53,691 nucleotides of DNA from Bacillus safensis FO-36b. GTDB lineage: Bacteria > Bacillota > Bacilli > Bacillales > Bacillaceae. The first letter of the stretch is position 1. Every line of letters begins with the position of its first letter. The notes under the pieces are model-generated. The model worked only from the letters and a program-made list of their open reading frames with translations, was not told where the DNA came from and made no database searches. The translations under genes and the position numbers were made by a program. Below are positions 9,311-17,575 of the stretch, piece by piece. The stretch lies in NCBI RefSeq assembly GCF_000691165.1, contig NZ_ASJD01000013.1, forward strand, positions 1 through 53,691. Direction: 5' to 3'.

Positions 9311-10750
9311 TTAAGAACCACTCACCTGTTTCATAAGCTTTTGACTTGATGTATCCATTCCAACTACGTCCACCTGGACGCCATTTGCTTGATACCTTTC
9401 CTTTATACGTTCTATCGCTGATACACCTGATTCATCCCATATACGTGCTTCAGACAAATCAATCACAACAGATTGGAGTTCTTTCCCCTGATGGAAAGCT
9501 TGGATCAAGTCAGTGACAGAAGCAAAGAAAATTTGTCCTTTAACTCGATATTCCCAAGTACCTGCCTGGCTTTCTTTAGACGTAATATGAAGCTTCGATA
9601 TCTTTGCGACAAAGAATACCGCACTAAGCAGTACACCTGCAAAAACGCCTTTTGATAAATCATGAGTCAACACCACCGTCACGACCGTGACAACCATCAC
9701 AATAGAATCTGTTTTCGGATTCTTTTTTAGCTGCTGAAAGGAACTCCAATCAAATGTGCCAATGGAAACCATGAACATCACAGCCACAAGAGCAGCCATC
9801 GGAATTTGAACCACGACATCACCTAGTACAAAAATCAGCACCATTAAAAAAGCACCCGCTACAAAGGTAGAAAGCCGGCCTCGTCCTCCTGCCTTCGTAT
9901 TAATCACAGATTGGCCAATCATCGCACAACCAGCCATACCGCCAAAGAATCCCGCAACCACATTGGCAATCCCTTGACCTCTCGCTTCCTTGTTCTTATT
10001 ACTAGACGTCTCTGTCATATCATCGACAATCTGTGCGGTTAAAAGAGACTCAAGTAAACCAACCATCGCAAGTGCTAAAGAATAAGGAAAAATGATAGCA
10101 AGTGTTTCCCAGCTAAACGGAACTTGAGGAATCAGAAAAACAGGCAAAGAACTAGGAAGCTCTCCCATATCTCCAACTGTTCTAACATCAATATGTCCAA
10201 ATACAGCCAATATCGTCATTACAATAATGGCAATGAGTGGGGAAGGTATCACCTTTATCACCATAGGCAATAAATAAATGATCAGCAGGGCACCACCTGT
10301 CATCATATACATGGCTAATGATTCCCCAACGAAATGTGGAAGCTGAGCCATGAAGATCATAATAGCCAACGCATTGACAAAGCCAACCATGACGGACCTC
10401 GGAATAAATTTCATCAAACGAGATACTCGGCACAATCCGAACACAATTTGAATCAAACCCGTCAAAATCGTAGCTGCAAACAAATATTGCAACCCATGAT
10501 CAGCAACCAAGTGAACCATGACGAGAGCCATAGCCCCTGTTGCAGCCGAAATCATGCCTGGGCGTCCACCAACAAACGAAATCACAATCGCAATACAAAA
10601 CGATGCATACAACCCGACTTTCGGATCAACGCCCGCAATAATCGAAAACGCAATGGCTTCAGGAATTAAAGCCAGTGCGACTAATATACCCGCAAGAACG
10701 TCCTGACGTACATGTCCAAACCATTCTTGCTTTACAAATAAATCTTTCAA
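9311..10750 (-). CDS. ybaR: SulP-family anion permease with STAS domain
   Basis: 479-aa membrane protein. The first 380 residues form the SulP/SLC26 transport domain with about a dozen hydrophobic helices, including [20 protein letters not shown] near 30 and the [22 protein letters not shown] block near 268. The C-terminal 90 residues are a STAS domain ([19 protein letters not shown]). Such proteins carry sulfate, bicarbonate or dicarboxylates; the substrate here is unknown. TTG start with AAGGAG 7 nt upstream. The gene pair with ybaS matches B. subtilis ybaR-ybaS. Confidence 0.87.
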   Translation of the reverse strand: MKDLFVKQEWFGHVRQDVLAGILVALALIPEAIAFSIIAGVDPKVGLYASFCIAIVISFVGGRPGMISAATGAMALVMVHLVADHGLQYLFAATILTGLIQIVFGLCRVSRLMKFIPRSVMVGFVNALAIMIFMAQLPHFVGESLAMYMMTGGALLIIYLLPMVIKVIPSPLIAIIVMTILAVFGHIDVRTVGDMGELPSSLPVFLIPQVPFSWETLAIIFPYSLALAMVGLLESLLTAQIVDDMTETSSNKNKEARGQGIANVVAGFFGGMAGCAMIGQSVINTKAGGRGRLSTFVAGAFLMVLIFVLGDVVVQIPMAALVAVMFMVSIGTFDWSSFQQLKKNPKTDSIVMVVTVVTVVLTHDLSKGVFAGVLLSAVFFVAKISKLHITSKESQAGTWEYRVKGQIFFASVTDLIQAFHQGKELQSVVIDLSEARIWDESGVSAIERIKERYQANGVQVDVVGMDTSSQKLMKQVSGS

Positions 10751-11052
10751 ACCATCTACTCCTTTTTATATACATTCCGTACATGGAAAAAGAAGATCAA
10801 CTATACCTGGAGATGAAGAAAGGAAAAACAAACGATACTTCACTTTCGGGGGAAAAGAGGAACGTACAGAGTCTTTTGATATAGAGGATAGCACTTTAGT
10901 AAGAATAAAAGAAAGAGACTGAAGAATCAAGATCAAAAAGAAGGAGATAAGTAAAAAAGCGATGCAACAATGCTGTGCAAGCCGTTTTATTCGCTTTCCT
11001 AAAGTCATCAGTCTACTGATCATCGAGCAGTTCAATATATATGTAAACAAAC
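10751..11052. other. Gene-poor stretch upstream of ybaR
   Basis: About 300 bp between the tRNA terminator and ybaR. I see no convincing promoter with standard spacing and no gene. A 94-codon leftward open frame (10766-11050) has a Ser/Leu/Phe-rich, non-protein-like composition and is not called. The ybaR promoter should be here. Confidence 0.5.
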
Positions 11053-11083
11053 AAAAAAAGCCTTCTCATCATCGAGAAACCTT
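11053..11083 (-). terminator. Terminator of the 5S-tRNA unit
   Basis: On the minus strand AAGGTTTCTC pairs with GAGAAGGCTT (one mismatch, one G-U) around GATGAT, followed by seven T. It is 23 nt past tRNA-Thr and ends the leftward 5S-tRNA transcript. Confidence 0.75.
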
Positions 11084-11105
11084 GTCATATCAACATATAG
11101 AGGAA

Positions 11106-11178
11106 AGCTTCCAAGCGGGCTCGAACCGCTGACCTCTTCCTTACCATGGAAGTGCTCTACCTACTGAGCTATGGAAGC
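11106..11178 (-). tRNA. tRNA-Thr (anticodon GGT)
   Basis: A 73-nt cloverleaf. The acceptor GCTTCCA pairs with TGGAAGC, and the anticodon loop ATGGTAA gives GGT. It is the last gene of the leftward 5S-tRNA unit, directly preceded (1 nt) by the broken tRNA-Asn. Confidence 0.93.
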
Positions 11179-11179
11179 A

Positions 11180-11210
11180 TGGCTCCGCAGGTAGGACTCG
11201 AACCTACGAC
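11180..11210 (-). pseudogene. Truncated tRNA-Asn (3' third only)
   Basis: The minus strand carries the T-arm, 3' acceptor strand and CCA of tRNA-Asn. It matches the intact copy at 11431-11505 except for one A-to-G change in the T-loop/stem region. The 5' half, anticodon included, is missing and replaced by unrelated A/T-rich sequence, so it cannot make a tRNA. The CCA sits 1 nt from tRNA-Thr, the spacing expected of a former Asn-Thr array. Confidence 0.85.
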
Positions 11211-11243
11211 GAATAAAAAATGCTGGTGTATATTCTATAAAAA

Positions 11244-11318
11244 TGGTGACCCGTACGGGATTCGAACCCGTGTTACCGCCGTGAAAGGGCGGTGTCTTAA
11301 CCGCTTGACCAACGGGCC
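11244..11318 (-). tRNA. tRNA-Glu (anticodon TTC), second copy
   Basis: 75 nt with CCA, identical by eye to the copy at 216-290. Third tRNA of the 5S-Asn-Ser-Glu string. Confidence 0.95.
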
Positions 11319-11335
11319 CTTTATTATGTAAATTG

Positions 11336-11426
11336 TGGCGGAGAGCAAGGGATTCGAACCCTTGAGACGGGGTTACCGCCTACACGATTTCCAATCGTGC
11401 TCCTTCGGCCACTCGGACAGCTCTCC
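11336..11426 (-). tRNA. tRNA-Ser (anticodon GGA)
   Basis: A 91-nt class II tRNA with a long variable arm and encoded CCA. Acceptor GGAGAGC; the anticodon loop TTGGAAA gives GGA. Confidence 0.94.
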
Positions 11427-11430
11427 AAAT

Positions 11431-11505
11431 TGGCTCCGCAGGTAGGATTCGAACCTACGACCGATCGGTTAACAGCCGATAGCTCTACCACTGAGCTACT
11501 GCGGA
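11431..11505 (-). tRNA. tRNA-Asn (anticodon GTT)
   Basis: 75 nt with encoded CCA. Acceptor TCCGCAG pairs with CTGCGGA; anticodon loop CTGTTAA. It is the first tRNA after the 5S fragment and the intact counterpart of the remnant at 11180-11210. Confidence 0.95.
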
Positions 11506-11515
11506 ATGAAGAAAG

Positions 11516-11557
11516 CCTGGCGATGTCCTACTCTCACAGGGGGAAACCCCCAACTAT
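11516..11557 (-). pseudogene. 3' fragment of a 5S rRNA gene
   Basis: About 42 nt repeat the last third of 5S (GGGGGTTTCCCCCTGTGAGA followed by GTAGGAC). The final bases are CATCGCCAGG rather than the GCCGCCAAGC of the complete copy just upstream. Its 3' end pairs perfectly with the 5' end of the complete 5S at 11596-11711. It is therefore probably the original 3' end, displaced by recombination. Confidence 0.8.
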
Positions 11558-11595
11558 AAAGTAACTTCTTCCATTGGAAGGATATAAACAAAAAG

Positions 11596-11711
<116 letters not shown>

Positions 11712-11729
11712 AATTTAGTGACAAAAGAT

Positions 11730-11757
11730 ATTATACTATGTATTGAAAATAAATCAA
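11730..11757 (-). promoter_or_regulatory. Possible promoter just upstream of 5S
   Basis: TTGATT (11752-11757), 16 bp, TATAAT (11730-11735) on the minus strand. The start would fall about 12 nt before 5S. It could be a chance match in A/T-rich spacer. Confidence 0.4.
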
Positions 11758-11775
11758 GAGATATTTTAAAAATGT

Positions 11776-11800
11776 TCTCTCAAAACTAGATAACAATGTT
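11776..11800 (-). other. Remnant of the 23S-5S spacer (pre-23S processing stem, 3' arm)
   Basis: The minus strand reads TTGTTATCTAGTTTTGAGAG, the sequence that in Bacillus rrn operons lies after 23S and pairs with the GAAAACTAGATAA box before 23S. The pairing partner and the 23S gene are absent. This supports loss of 16S-23S from a former full operon. Identification is from memory of rrn spacers. Confidence 0.55.
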
Positions 11801-11817
11801 CAAATAAGACATGTTTC

Positions 11818-11846
11818 ATTATATCTATGCCAGAAAAATGTGTCAA
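11818..11846 (-). promoter_or_regulatory. rRNA-type promoter P2 of the orphan 5S unit
   Basis: TTGACA (11841-11846) and TATAAT (11818-11823), both perfect consensus, with 17 bp between. Transcription would start about 100 nt before 5S. The strength and tandem layout are typical of rrn operons. Confidence 0.8.
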
Positions 11847-11892
11847 GAATTTTTAAGTGTTTCATTCCTGTCTCATTAGCGACGGCTTTTAT

Positions 11893-11921
11893 AATTTAAC
11901 ATATACTAATATAACAGTCAA
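11893..11921 (-). promoter_or_regulatory. rRNA-type promoter P1 of the orphan 5S unit
   Basis: TTGACT (11916-11921), 17 bp, TAAATT (11893-11898) on the minus strand. It is 75 bp upstream of P2, resembling the P1/P2 tandem arrangement of Bacillus rrn operons. Confidence 0.6.
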
Positions 11922-12023
11922 GCCTTTCTTCCTTCCTTTTTGTTTTCTGTTTAGACATGACAGAAAGACCCCGACCTCTAATTGAAAGACCAAGGCCTCC
12001 TTGCTGCTGCGCTCTTTATGGGT

Positions 12024-13871
12024 TCATGACAGCTTATACTTCCGCATCCACTTGTAAAAGGTGCTTCTTGGCACGCCTGCTGACCTCGCTGCTTCTGACA
12101 CATGGCCCTTCGTTTTGTGAAGTGCGTCTATCACTGTTTGCTTTTGAATGCGTTCCCTAAGCGTGAGTTCTTTTGGATTCTCGGTATACTCTGGTAGATG
12201 CAGCTTCTGCTTTTTCTGATCCATCGCCTCTAATACCGCCGCATATTGCGATTCACCAATCCATCCTCCTTTAGGAAACAGTACCCTTATATGTTCAAAC
12301 AGATTAAAAAGCTCTCGTATGTTTCCTGGCCAATGGTACGCTTCAAGCTTACGAAAAAATGATTCAGGAAATGCTGCATTCCATTGGTGTTTCTTTTGGT
12401 AGTAACGATATAAATCAACAATGTCTTCTTTTCTTTCCCTAAGCGGCGGGATGTTGATTGGATAGACATGAAGACGGTAATACAAATCTTCTCGTATTTT
12501 ATCTTCCTTCAACAGTTCGTTCATATTCCGGTGTGTCGCTGTAATGATTCTAATATCCAAAGGGATTTCGTGTGTCCCGCCGAGCGGTACGACTTTCCTT
12601 TCTTCAATGACCCTAAGAAGCGCCACTTGCATCGCATAAGGGATTTCTCCAATTTCGTCTAAAAAGAGCGTTCCTTTTTGCGCCTGTTCAAACTTCCCCT
12701 TTGCTCCATGACGTTTTGCCCCTGTAAAAGCCCCTTCAGCATAACCAAATAGTTCGCTTTCTAACAGGCTTTCAGGTATGGCTCCACAATTAACGGCAAT
12801 AAACGGTCCTTCATGTCTTTCACTAGCTAAGTGAATCGCTCGAGCGGCCAGTTCTTTCCCTGTACCTGTTTCTCCCCAAATATAGACATTTGCATCTGTT
12901 TGTGCTGCTCGTTTTATTTTGCTGAGCGTCTGTTGAAATACCGTACTTGTTCCAGATTCCCCGGGAAATTGAGCAAAAGAAACGGTTATATTGCTCTTCG
13001 CTGCTTCTTCAAACGAAAAAGACATCCCAAGCATCTTTCCGTCCTGCTCTGACTGAATGATCTGCTTGTCTCGTGTAACAAATGTATCGTCCATGAGCAG
13101 CTCAACATCCATTCCGTACCAGTCTGAAAATCGGTCTCTAATCGGCTTACTTGCCAAAACAATCTGCTTTTTCTCATTACAGACAACATACGGCTCGTCC
13201 GCTTCTACCTGCTGGAGACAATGACTGATCAGCTCCATCTCTTTTCTTTTTTGCTGGACCTGAATTTCTCTCTCTATGGCATATGCAACTGTTGAAGCCA
13301 TTCCAAGCATAAAAGGATGCCTTTGATCCGCCATACAGGAGATATCAATGACTCCTATGATCGTGCCGTCTGCATCACGAATAGGGGCCGCTGAACAACT
13401 CCAATGGTGGGAAGCGACTGAAAAATGCTCAGTTCCGTTGATCGCTACAGCTTCCCCAATGACCAGTGCCGTTCCAATAGCGTTCGTCCCCACATCGGCT
13501 TCGGTCCAGCGCGCGCCCTCCATAAAATTTATTTTTTTCGCTTCTACCAGCGTCCTTTGGCTTCCTGTCAGACTTAGCACATAACCATCTGCATCGATGA
13601 GTAAAGCCATCATGTCAGATTCTTTTAATTGCTGACTGATTTTATTTAAGTAAGGAAGAGCGGCATTTAGAAATAGTGAGTACTTCTTTTTTTGAACACT
13701 GAATAATTCCTTTTCTAAAAACGACTGTCCTTTATCTAAATACGGGTTCACATTTGCCTGTTTACATCTGTGCCATGACTCCATCACTCTCTTATCCAGA
13801 CGAGATCTATCAAGCAAACCTTCATGAACAAAACGTTTCCAAGTATTTAAATAACAAGGCGTCGGATTCAT
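12024..13871 (-). CDS. acoR: Sigma-54-dependent activator of acetoin catabolism AcoR
   Basis: 615-aa enhancer-binding protein. The N-terminal sensory part (GAF-like, about residues 60-210) probably senses acetoin. The AAA+ domain (about 305-540) has Walker A GETGTGKE, the sigma-54 contact loop GAFTGAK and Walker B LDEIGEIP. The C terminus is a Fis-type helix-turn-helix (KTKGHVSEAARSAGVPRSTF). No receiver domain is present. It lies about 100 bp behind acoL in the same direction with its own promoter. The aco operon has a matching -24/-12 promoter and palindrome. I see no clear terminator after it; the rRNA-type promoters follow within 110 bp. Confidence 0.93.
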   Translation of the reverse strand: MNPTPCYLNTWKRFVHEGLLDRSRLDKRVMESWHRCKQANVNPYLDKGQSFLEKELFSVQKKKYSLFLNAALPYLNKISQQLKESDMMALLIDADGYVLSLTGSQRTLVEAKKINFMEGARWTEADVGTNAIGTALVIGEAVAINGTEHFSVASHHWSCSAAPIRDADGTIIGVIDISCMADQRHPFMLGMASTVAYAIEREIQVQQKRKEMELISHCLQQVEADEPYVVCNEKKQIVLASKPIRDRFSDWYGMDVELLMDDTFVTRDKQIIQSEQDGKMLGMSFSFEEAAKSNITVSFAQFPGESGTSTVFQQTLSKIKRAAQTDANVYIWGETGTGKELAARAIHLASERHEGPFIAVNCGAIPESLLESELFGYAEGAFTGAKRHGAKGKFEQAQKGTLFLDEIGEIPYAMQVALLRVIEERKVVPLGGTHEIPLDIRIITATHRNMNELLKEDKIREDLYYRLHVYPINIPPLRERKEDIVDLYRYYQKKHQWNAAFPESFFRKLEAYHWPGNIRELFNLFEHIRVLFPKGGWIGESQYAAVLEAMDQKKQKLHLPEYTENPKELTLRERIQKQTVIDALHKTKGHVSEAARSAGVPRSTFYKWMRKYKLS

Positions 13872-13901
13872 TCCATCCTCTCCTCTGGGGGCTTTTTATC
13901 C

Positions 13902-13930
13902 ATTATAGATAATTATAAAAGCGCTTTCAA
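13902..13930 (-). promoter_or_regulatory. Sigma-A promoter of acoR
   Basis: TTGAAA (13925-13930), 17 bp, TATAAT (13902-13907) on the minus strand, about 30 nt upstream of the acoR start. Confidence 0.75.
13916..13929. promoter_or_regulatory. CcpA binding site (cre) over the acoR -35
   Basis: TGAAAGCGCTTTTA on the minus strand differs by one base from a perfect cre palindrome. It overlaps the acoR -35, so CcpA binding would block acoR under glucose. CcpA control of aco genes is established in B. subtilis. Confidence 0.78.
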
Positions 13931-13974
13931 TTATTGGCTGACCCAGGAAGTCAATCGGATAGAAGGTTTCTCTA

Positions 13975-15354
13975 TCAGCAGTGCACCGCTCGTCCATTTG
14001 TTTGCAGCAAGGCTTCGTGTATCGCCTCAGAGAGTGTCGGATGTGCCGCAATAAACTGCTCTAATGTATCAGCTGTCAACTCTGTATGCATCATCACCGC
14101 CGCTTGTCCAATCAGTTCTGTGGCATTCGGTCCGATGATGGATACACCTAAAATTTCTTGATATTGCGGTTCGACAATGACCTTTACTTGACCAGCTGGC
14201 TGATTTAAAATTAGTGCTTTTCCATTTGCAGAGAATGCAAATTTCCCTATCCGAATCTCCCCATATTGTTTTCTAGCATTCTCTTCATTTAAACCGACAC
14301 TAGCGATTTCTGGAGACGTGTAGATGCACCTTGGAATCACGTGTTCATTGACCTTTACATCTTCCCCTGATGCATGTGATGCCGCAATCGTTCCTTCATG
14401 AAAAGCAGCATGAGCAAGCTGAACGCCGCCTGTCACATCACCGCACGCATAGATATGCGGGAGATTGGTTTGCATATGCTCATTCACGCAGATGCCGTTC
14501 CTGTCAAATTCAATGCCGATCTGCTCAAGATTCAGCTCTTCCAGCCTCGGCTTTCTGCCAATGGCGACTAAACAATGATCGGACTGGATTTCACAGCGCT
14601 CCCCATGATCCTTCTCAACGGCCACTTTTTTTGAGCTTGCATCAAGCTGTTTGACTGCTGCTGATGTCAAAATCTCTACACCTGCTTTTTGAAGCTGATC
14701 GTGAAGACAGTTAGCTGTATCGTGATCTTCTTCAGGTAAAATGTGTGCTGCCTGTTCCACCATGACAACCTTTGATCCCATTCTGCTAAAGATGCTTGCA
14801 AACTCACAGCCGATCACCCCTCCACCAATGATACAAAGCGAATCTGGTATTGAAGGGAGCGTCATGGCATCCTTACTATCAATGATCCACTCTCTATCAA
14901 ATGGGGCGAAAGGTAAAGCAGCAGGTTCTGATCCCGTAGCAATAATGAATTGTTTGGCTTGAATGATTTCAGATTTCCCTTCACTTTCTATCAATAGCTC
15001 ATGAGCTGAAAGAAATGATGCTTTCCCATTTAACACGCTGATTTTGTTTTTATTCATCAAATAACGAACGCCATCAGTCAGCTGCTTGACGACTGACCGC
15101 TTCCGCTTTTGAACGGCATCCCAATGAATAACAGGCTCCTTTTCTGAAAGCTCAATTCCAAAATGTCCAGCTGATTTCACATGCTCGTACATATCGGCGC
15201 TTTGCAAAAGTGCTTTCGTTGGAATACAGCCTTCATTCAGGCAGGTACCTCCTAACTGGCCTTGGTCGATTAATACAACCTCTCTGCCAAAACGGGCGGC
15301 TGTTATTGCCGCCACATATCCTGCTGGCCCGCCTCCTATAATGACAAGCGTCAT
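13975..15354 (-). CDS. acoL: Acetoin dehydrogenase E3, dihydrolipoamide dehydrogenase AcoL
   Basis: 459-aa FAD flavoenzyme that reoxidises the lipoyl group of AcoC with NAD+. FAD-binding GGGPAGYVAA at the N terminus, redox disulfide GGTCLNEGCIP near residue 38, NAD-binding IIGGGVIGCEFA near 176, second FAD motif YACGDVTGG near 306, and the C-terminal dimer motif with catalytic His (AAHPTLSE) near 438. It starts 16 bp after acoC. Closest alternatives are the E3 of pyruvate or 2-oxoglutarate complexes; operon context decides for AcoL. Confidence 0.93.
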   Translation of the reverse strand: MTLVIIGGGPAGYVAAITAARFGREVVLIDQGQLGGTCLNEGCIPTKALLQSADMYEHVKSAGHFGIELSEKEPVIHWDAVQKRKRSVVKQLTDGVRYLMNKNKISVLNGKASFLSAHELLIESEGKSEIIQAKQFIIATGSEPAALPFAPFDREWIIDSKDAMTLPSIPDSLCIIGGGVIGCEFASIFSRMGSKVVMVEQAAHILPEEDHDTANCLHDQLQKAGVEILTSAAVKQLDASSKKVAVEKDHGERCEIQSDHCLVAIGRKPRLEELNLEQIGIEFDRNGICVNEHMQTNLPHIYACGDVTGGVQLAHAAFHEGTIAASHASGEDVKVNEHVIPRCIYTSPEIASVGLNEENARKQYGEIRIGKFAFSANGKALILNQPAGQVKVIVEPQYQEILGVSIIGPNATELIGQAAVMMHTELTADTLEQFIAAHPTLSEAIHEALLQTNGRAVHC

Positions 15355-15370
15355 TCAATTCACCTTCTTC

Positions 15371-16501
15371 CTATAAAAGAATGGATACTGGTTTTTCTAA
15401 ATATGCTTTGACAGTTGATAAAAATTCGGATGCCGGCGCCCCGTCCAGCACACGGTGGTCAAATGTCAGACTGAGTGGCAGGATCGTCCCTTTACATAAT
15501 TCATTCCCATGATAAACAGGCATTTGATCCGCTTTGCCAACGCCAAGAATACCTGCTTCCGGCGGATTCAAAATCGGTGTAAAATGTTCCACACCATAGG
15601 CGCCTAGGTTAGTGATTGTAAAGGTAGAGCCTTCAATTTCATCGTGGAGAAGTTTGCCTTCACGTGCTTTTTTGCCATACGATTTGATGCTCTTCGCCAG
15701 CTCAATAAGTGAAAGTTTTTCCGCGTGCCGAATAACAGGCACTGCCAGACCGTGATCTAAAGCAGCAGCGATTCCAAGATGAACATACTCAAAAGTTTCG
15801 ACTCTATCATGTTGATATTGACTGTTCATTGCAGGATGCTCTAGCAGGGAAAGAACCACTGCTTTGGCTACAAAATCGGTCATGGTTAATTTCATATCGT
15901 GTCGTGCTGCGGCTGTTTCGTTCAACTCAGACTGTAATGCTGTCAGCTTTGTCACATCCGCTTTCATCGTTATTGTTAATTGTGCACTTGTTTGCAGGCT
16001 CTCAATCATTCGCGAGGCAATGGTTTTCCGCATCATGCTGACTGGCTGATGCTTTGGTTCATTTTGTTGGTTTTCTTTTTCATCAGGAAGTGCCCGAAGC
16101 ACATCCGCTTTCGTGATTCTCCCATCTGGACCTGTTCCCACTAGTGTATGAATATCCAGATTAGCGCTTTGAGCAATCTTACGTGCCACTGGGGAGATTT
16201 TCTTTCTCTCTTTCTTTTGTTTTGGCGGCAGGTCTTTTTCTTTCTTTTCCTCGACCTGTTCATTTCCTTCTCCGATATAGCAGATGACCGTGCCAGGCGG
16301 CACACCTTCTCCCTCAGGCACTTTTATATCCAATATGGTTCCTTCTGCAGGTGATTCGATCTCCATTTCAATTTTTTCAGAGTTGATGCTTGCAATGCTT
16401 TCCCCTTTATTTACGGTTTCTCCGACCTCTTTATTCCAGACAGATACCGTTCCTTCTTTCATTGACATGCCCAATTTCGGCATCACAACCTCGACAGCCA
16501 T
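15371..16501 (-). CDS. acoC: Acetoin dehydrogenase E2, dihydrolipoamide acetyltransferase AcoC
   Basis: 376-aa core of the complex; passes the acetyl group from E1 to CoA. An N-terminal lipoyl domain (1-75) has the lipoylated Lys in INSEKIEMEI near residue 44. A charged linker follows, then the peripheral subunit-binding domain (about 105-140, ISPVARKIA and GPDGRITKADV). The catalytic domain (about 150-376) ends in the acyltransferase motif FDHRVLDGAP. SD AAGGAG is 8 nt from the ATG. Single lipoyl domain. Confidence 0.93.
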   Translation of the reverse strand: MAVEVVMPKLGMSMKEGTVSVWNKEVGETVNKGESIASINSEKIEMEIESPAEGTILDIKVPEGEGVPPGTVICYIGEGNEQVEEKKEKDLPPKQKKERKKISPVARKIAQSANLDIHTLVGTGPDGRITKADVLRALPDEKENQQNEPKHQPVSMMRKTIASRMIESLQTSAQLTITMKADVTKLTALQSELNETAAARHDMKLTMTDFVAKAVVLSLLEHPAMNSQYQHDRVETFEYVHLGIAAALDHGLAVPVIRHAEKLSLIELAKSIKSYGKKAREGKLLHDEIEGSTFTITNLGAYGVEHFTPILNPPEAGILGVGKADQMPVYHGNELCKGTILPLSLTFDHRVLDGAPASEFLSTVKAYLEKPVSILL

Positions 16502-16518
16502 CTCCCTCTCTCCTTTCT

Positions 16519-17556
16519 TTAGTTCAAGATCTTGTCATGACTCTTTCCAACCATCTCTAATACGGTGTTCACAACCTTATCAGGTGTCGGCAAATAGATA
16601 TCTTCAAGCGGTGGTGAAAACGGAACCGGTGTATGAGGAGCCGTCACTTTTTTGATTGGAGCGTCAAGTAAATCGAATCCTTTATCCGCAACCAGAGAAG
16701 AAATATCTGCGGCAATTCCGCACCTTGGATTTGCTTCATCTACAATGACAAGCCGATTTGTTTTTTCTACTGAAGTTAGAATGGCTTCTTCATCGAGCGG
16801 CGACAAGCTTCTTGGATCAATGACCTCTGCTTCAATTCCACGTGTAGCTAATTGCTCTGCCGCTTCGAGTGCTGTATGAACTTGTTTGCCTACCGCAAAA
16901 ATGGTCACATCTGAGCCTTCTCTTTTCACCTCTGCTTTACCAAGCGGCAGCGTGTAGTATCGCTCTGGAACATCTCCTGTGATATTGTAAAGCGTTTTAT
17001 CTTCAAAAAAGATGACAGGGTCCAGATCCTCGATGGCTGCCAGCAGCAATCCTTTGGCATCGTATGGTGAAGAAGGCACCACTACTTTCAATCCAGGGAT
17101 GCTTGTAAATAGCGCATACAAGCTTTGCGAATGCTGAGCAGCTGCTCTAAAACCCGCCCCATGTGTCGTTCTGATCGTGATCGGTACCTCTGCTTTTCCG
17201 CCAAACATGTATCGGAATTTTGCTCCTTGATTCAGCACTTGGTCCAGACAGGTGCCGATAAAATCATTAAACATGAGTTCTGCAATTGGTCTTAGCCCTG
17301 TGGAAGCTGCTGCCATGGCCGCACCTACATAGCCAGCTTCACTAATCGGTGTGTCAAGAACTCGCTCACGTCCAAACTCCTGAACGATTCCTTTCGTTAC
17401 ACCAAGCACACCGCCCCATGCTTCATCATCCTGTAAGTGATCGACATGAGCACCTCCAGCAACATCTTCTCCCATTAAAATGACATCCTCGTCTCTTCTC
17501 ATGGCAAGTTTAATCGCTTCATTTAATGCACTAGACATGCTGATTTCTCTTGTCAT
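16519..17556 (-). CDS. acoB: Acetoin dehydrogenase E1 beta subunit AcoB
   Basis: 345-aa transketolase-like subunit that with AcoA cleaves acetoin using thiamine diphosphate. It begins MTREISMSSALNEA, then GEDVAGGAHVD near residue 30 and the conserved C-terminal transketolase domain (VEKTNRLVIVDEA). A longer open frame runs to 17592, but the ATG at 17556 has GGGGGAGAGG just upstream and matches the family N terminus. Gap to acoA is 19 bp. Confidence 0.92.
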   Translation of the reverse strand: MTREISMSSALNEAIKLAMRRDEDVILMGEDVAGGAHVDHLQDDEAWGGVLGVTKGIVQEFGRERVLDTPISEAGYVGAAMAAASTGLRPIAELMFNDFIGTCLDQVLNQGAKFRYMFGGKAEVPITIRTTHGAGFRAAAQHSQSLYALFTSIPGLKVVVPSSPYDAKGLLLAAIEDLDPVIFFEDKTLYNITGDVPERYYTLPLGKAEVKREGSDVTIFAVGKQVHTALEAAEQLATRGIEAEVIDPRSLSPLDEEAILTSVEKTNRLVIVDEANPRCGIAADISSLVADKGFDLLDAPIKKVTAPHTPVPFSPPLEDIYLPTPDKVVNTVLEMVGKSHDKILN

Positions 17557-17575
17557 TTTCCTCTCCCCCTTTGAT

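Noticed and set aside
10766..11050. Leftward 94-codon open frame upstream of ybaR
   Set aside because: Composition is rich in Ser, Leu, Ile and Phe with no domain, no clear SD and a weak start; it looks like an A/T-rich leader region.
16284..16655. Rightward 123-codon frame across acoC and acoB
   Set aside because: Opposite to two firm enzyme genes and of low-complexity Ser/Pro composition.
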